Assembly: GCA_012797575.1 (NCBI GenBank)
Contig: JAAZOW010000029.1
Location: forward strand, 1-5,353
Reading direction: 5' to 3'
Length of the DNA stretch: 5,353 nucleotides
Origin: Methanomicrobiales archaeon
Lineage (GTDB): Archaea; Halobacteriota; Methanomicrobia; Methanomicrobiales; Methanoculleaceae
The first letter of the stretch is position 1; every line of letters starts with the position of its first letter. The notes under the pieces were generated by a model. It did no database searches. It was not told the origin of the DNA and saw nothing but the letters and a program-made list of their open reading frames with translations. Shown one piece after another: positions 5,221 through 5,353 of this stretch. A program made the translations under genes and the position numbers.

Positions 5221-5353
5221 TCAGTCCCGCTCGATCTCGCCACCGGCCTCCCGGATTGTCTCCTCAACATGCTGGAGCAGATCGATATCGTGAGTGGCAA
5301 AATCCAGCATTGGAAATCGTGCCACGAGAGGGATGGGCTTAAAGATCGCAAGC
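5221..5353 (-). CDS. 3' end of an unidentified minus-strand gene, cut by the window edge
   Basis: Reading the minus strand from 5352, one frame is open for 43 codons to a TGA at 5221-5223. The peptide begins LAIFKPIPLVARFPMLDF and ends in an amphipathic, charged helix (LLQHVEETIREAGGEIERD). It has coding-like codon use: GC-rich third positions and a normal balance of hydrophobic and charged residues, while the other frames are arginine-rich or broken. The start lies beyond the window. I do not recognise the family. It converges on the cupin gene. Confidence 0.6.
   Translation of the reverse strand, partial: LAIFKPIPLVARFPMLDFATHDIDLLQHVEETIREAGGEIERD

Noticed and set aside
5058..5342. Plus-strand open frame of 94 codons
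   Set aside because: It is arginine- and proline-rich, has no Shine-Dalgarno, shows no domain pattern, and lies antisense to the better-looking minus-strand coding end at 5221-5353.

Overview
The window looks like the chromosome of a hydrogenotrophic methanogen. The closest guess is an archaeon of the order Methanomicrobiales, such as Methanoculleus or a relative. Four things point there: moderately high GC, Shine-Dalgarno sites of the archaeal AGGTGAT/GGAG type, an AT-rich TATA-like promoter, and a cytoplasmic group 3 [NiFe] hydrogenase most like the F420-non-reducing (Mvh) class. The genus is inferred from style and gene content, not from a marker gene.

Layout. Positions 1-170 are a leader with a strong archaeal TATA element (about 112-120), a possible 8-codon upstream ORF, and a small hairpin that places the Shine-Dalgarno of the first gene in its loop. 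Positions 171-4286 form one tightly packed plus-strand operon of six genes: a 2x[4Fe-4S] ferredoxin, a V4R-domain protein, hydrogenase small subunit, hydrogenase large subunit, a single-domain Roadblock/LC7 protein, and a second Roadblock/LC7 protein with a PATAN/DUF4388-like N-terminal half. Adjacent genes overlap by 1-4 nt or are separated by at most 9 nt. Positions 4287-4563 are intergenic and hold a possible decayed minus-strand coding remnant and a palindromic element near a candidate promoter. Positions 4564-4965 encode a small cupin, followed by a clear hairpin plus T-run terminator (4971-5003). Positions 5004-5220 have no gene I can support. At the right edge, 5221-5353 on the minus strand is the last 43 codons of a gene that enters from outside the window.

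How the genes may work together. The two hydrogenase subunits keep all NiFe and Fe-S ligands, so they should be a working soluble H2-oxidising or H2-producing core. The operon lacks the partners that define the known classes: no MvhD or HdrABC, no FrhB flavoprotein, no NAD(P) module. It carries instead a small dicluster ferredoxin (a plausible electron carrier), a V4R small-molecule-binding protein and two Roadblock/LC7 proteins (a fold used to regulate or scaffold small GTPases). The operon could therefore be an H2-linked redox-sensing or regulated electron-transfer unit rather than the standard Mvh-Hdr route. This is the most interesting feature of the window; the functional reading is inference.
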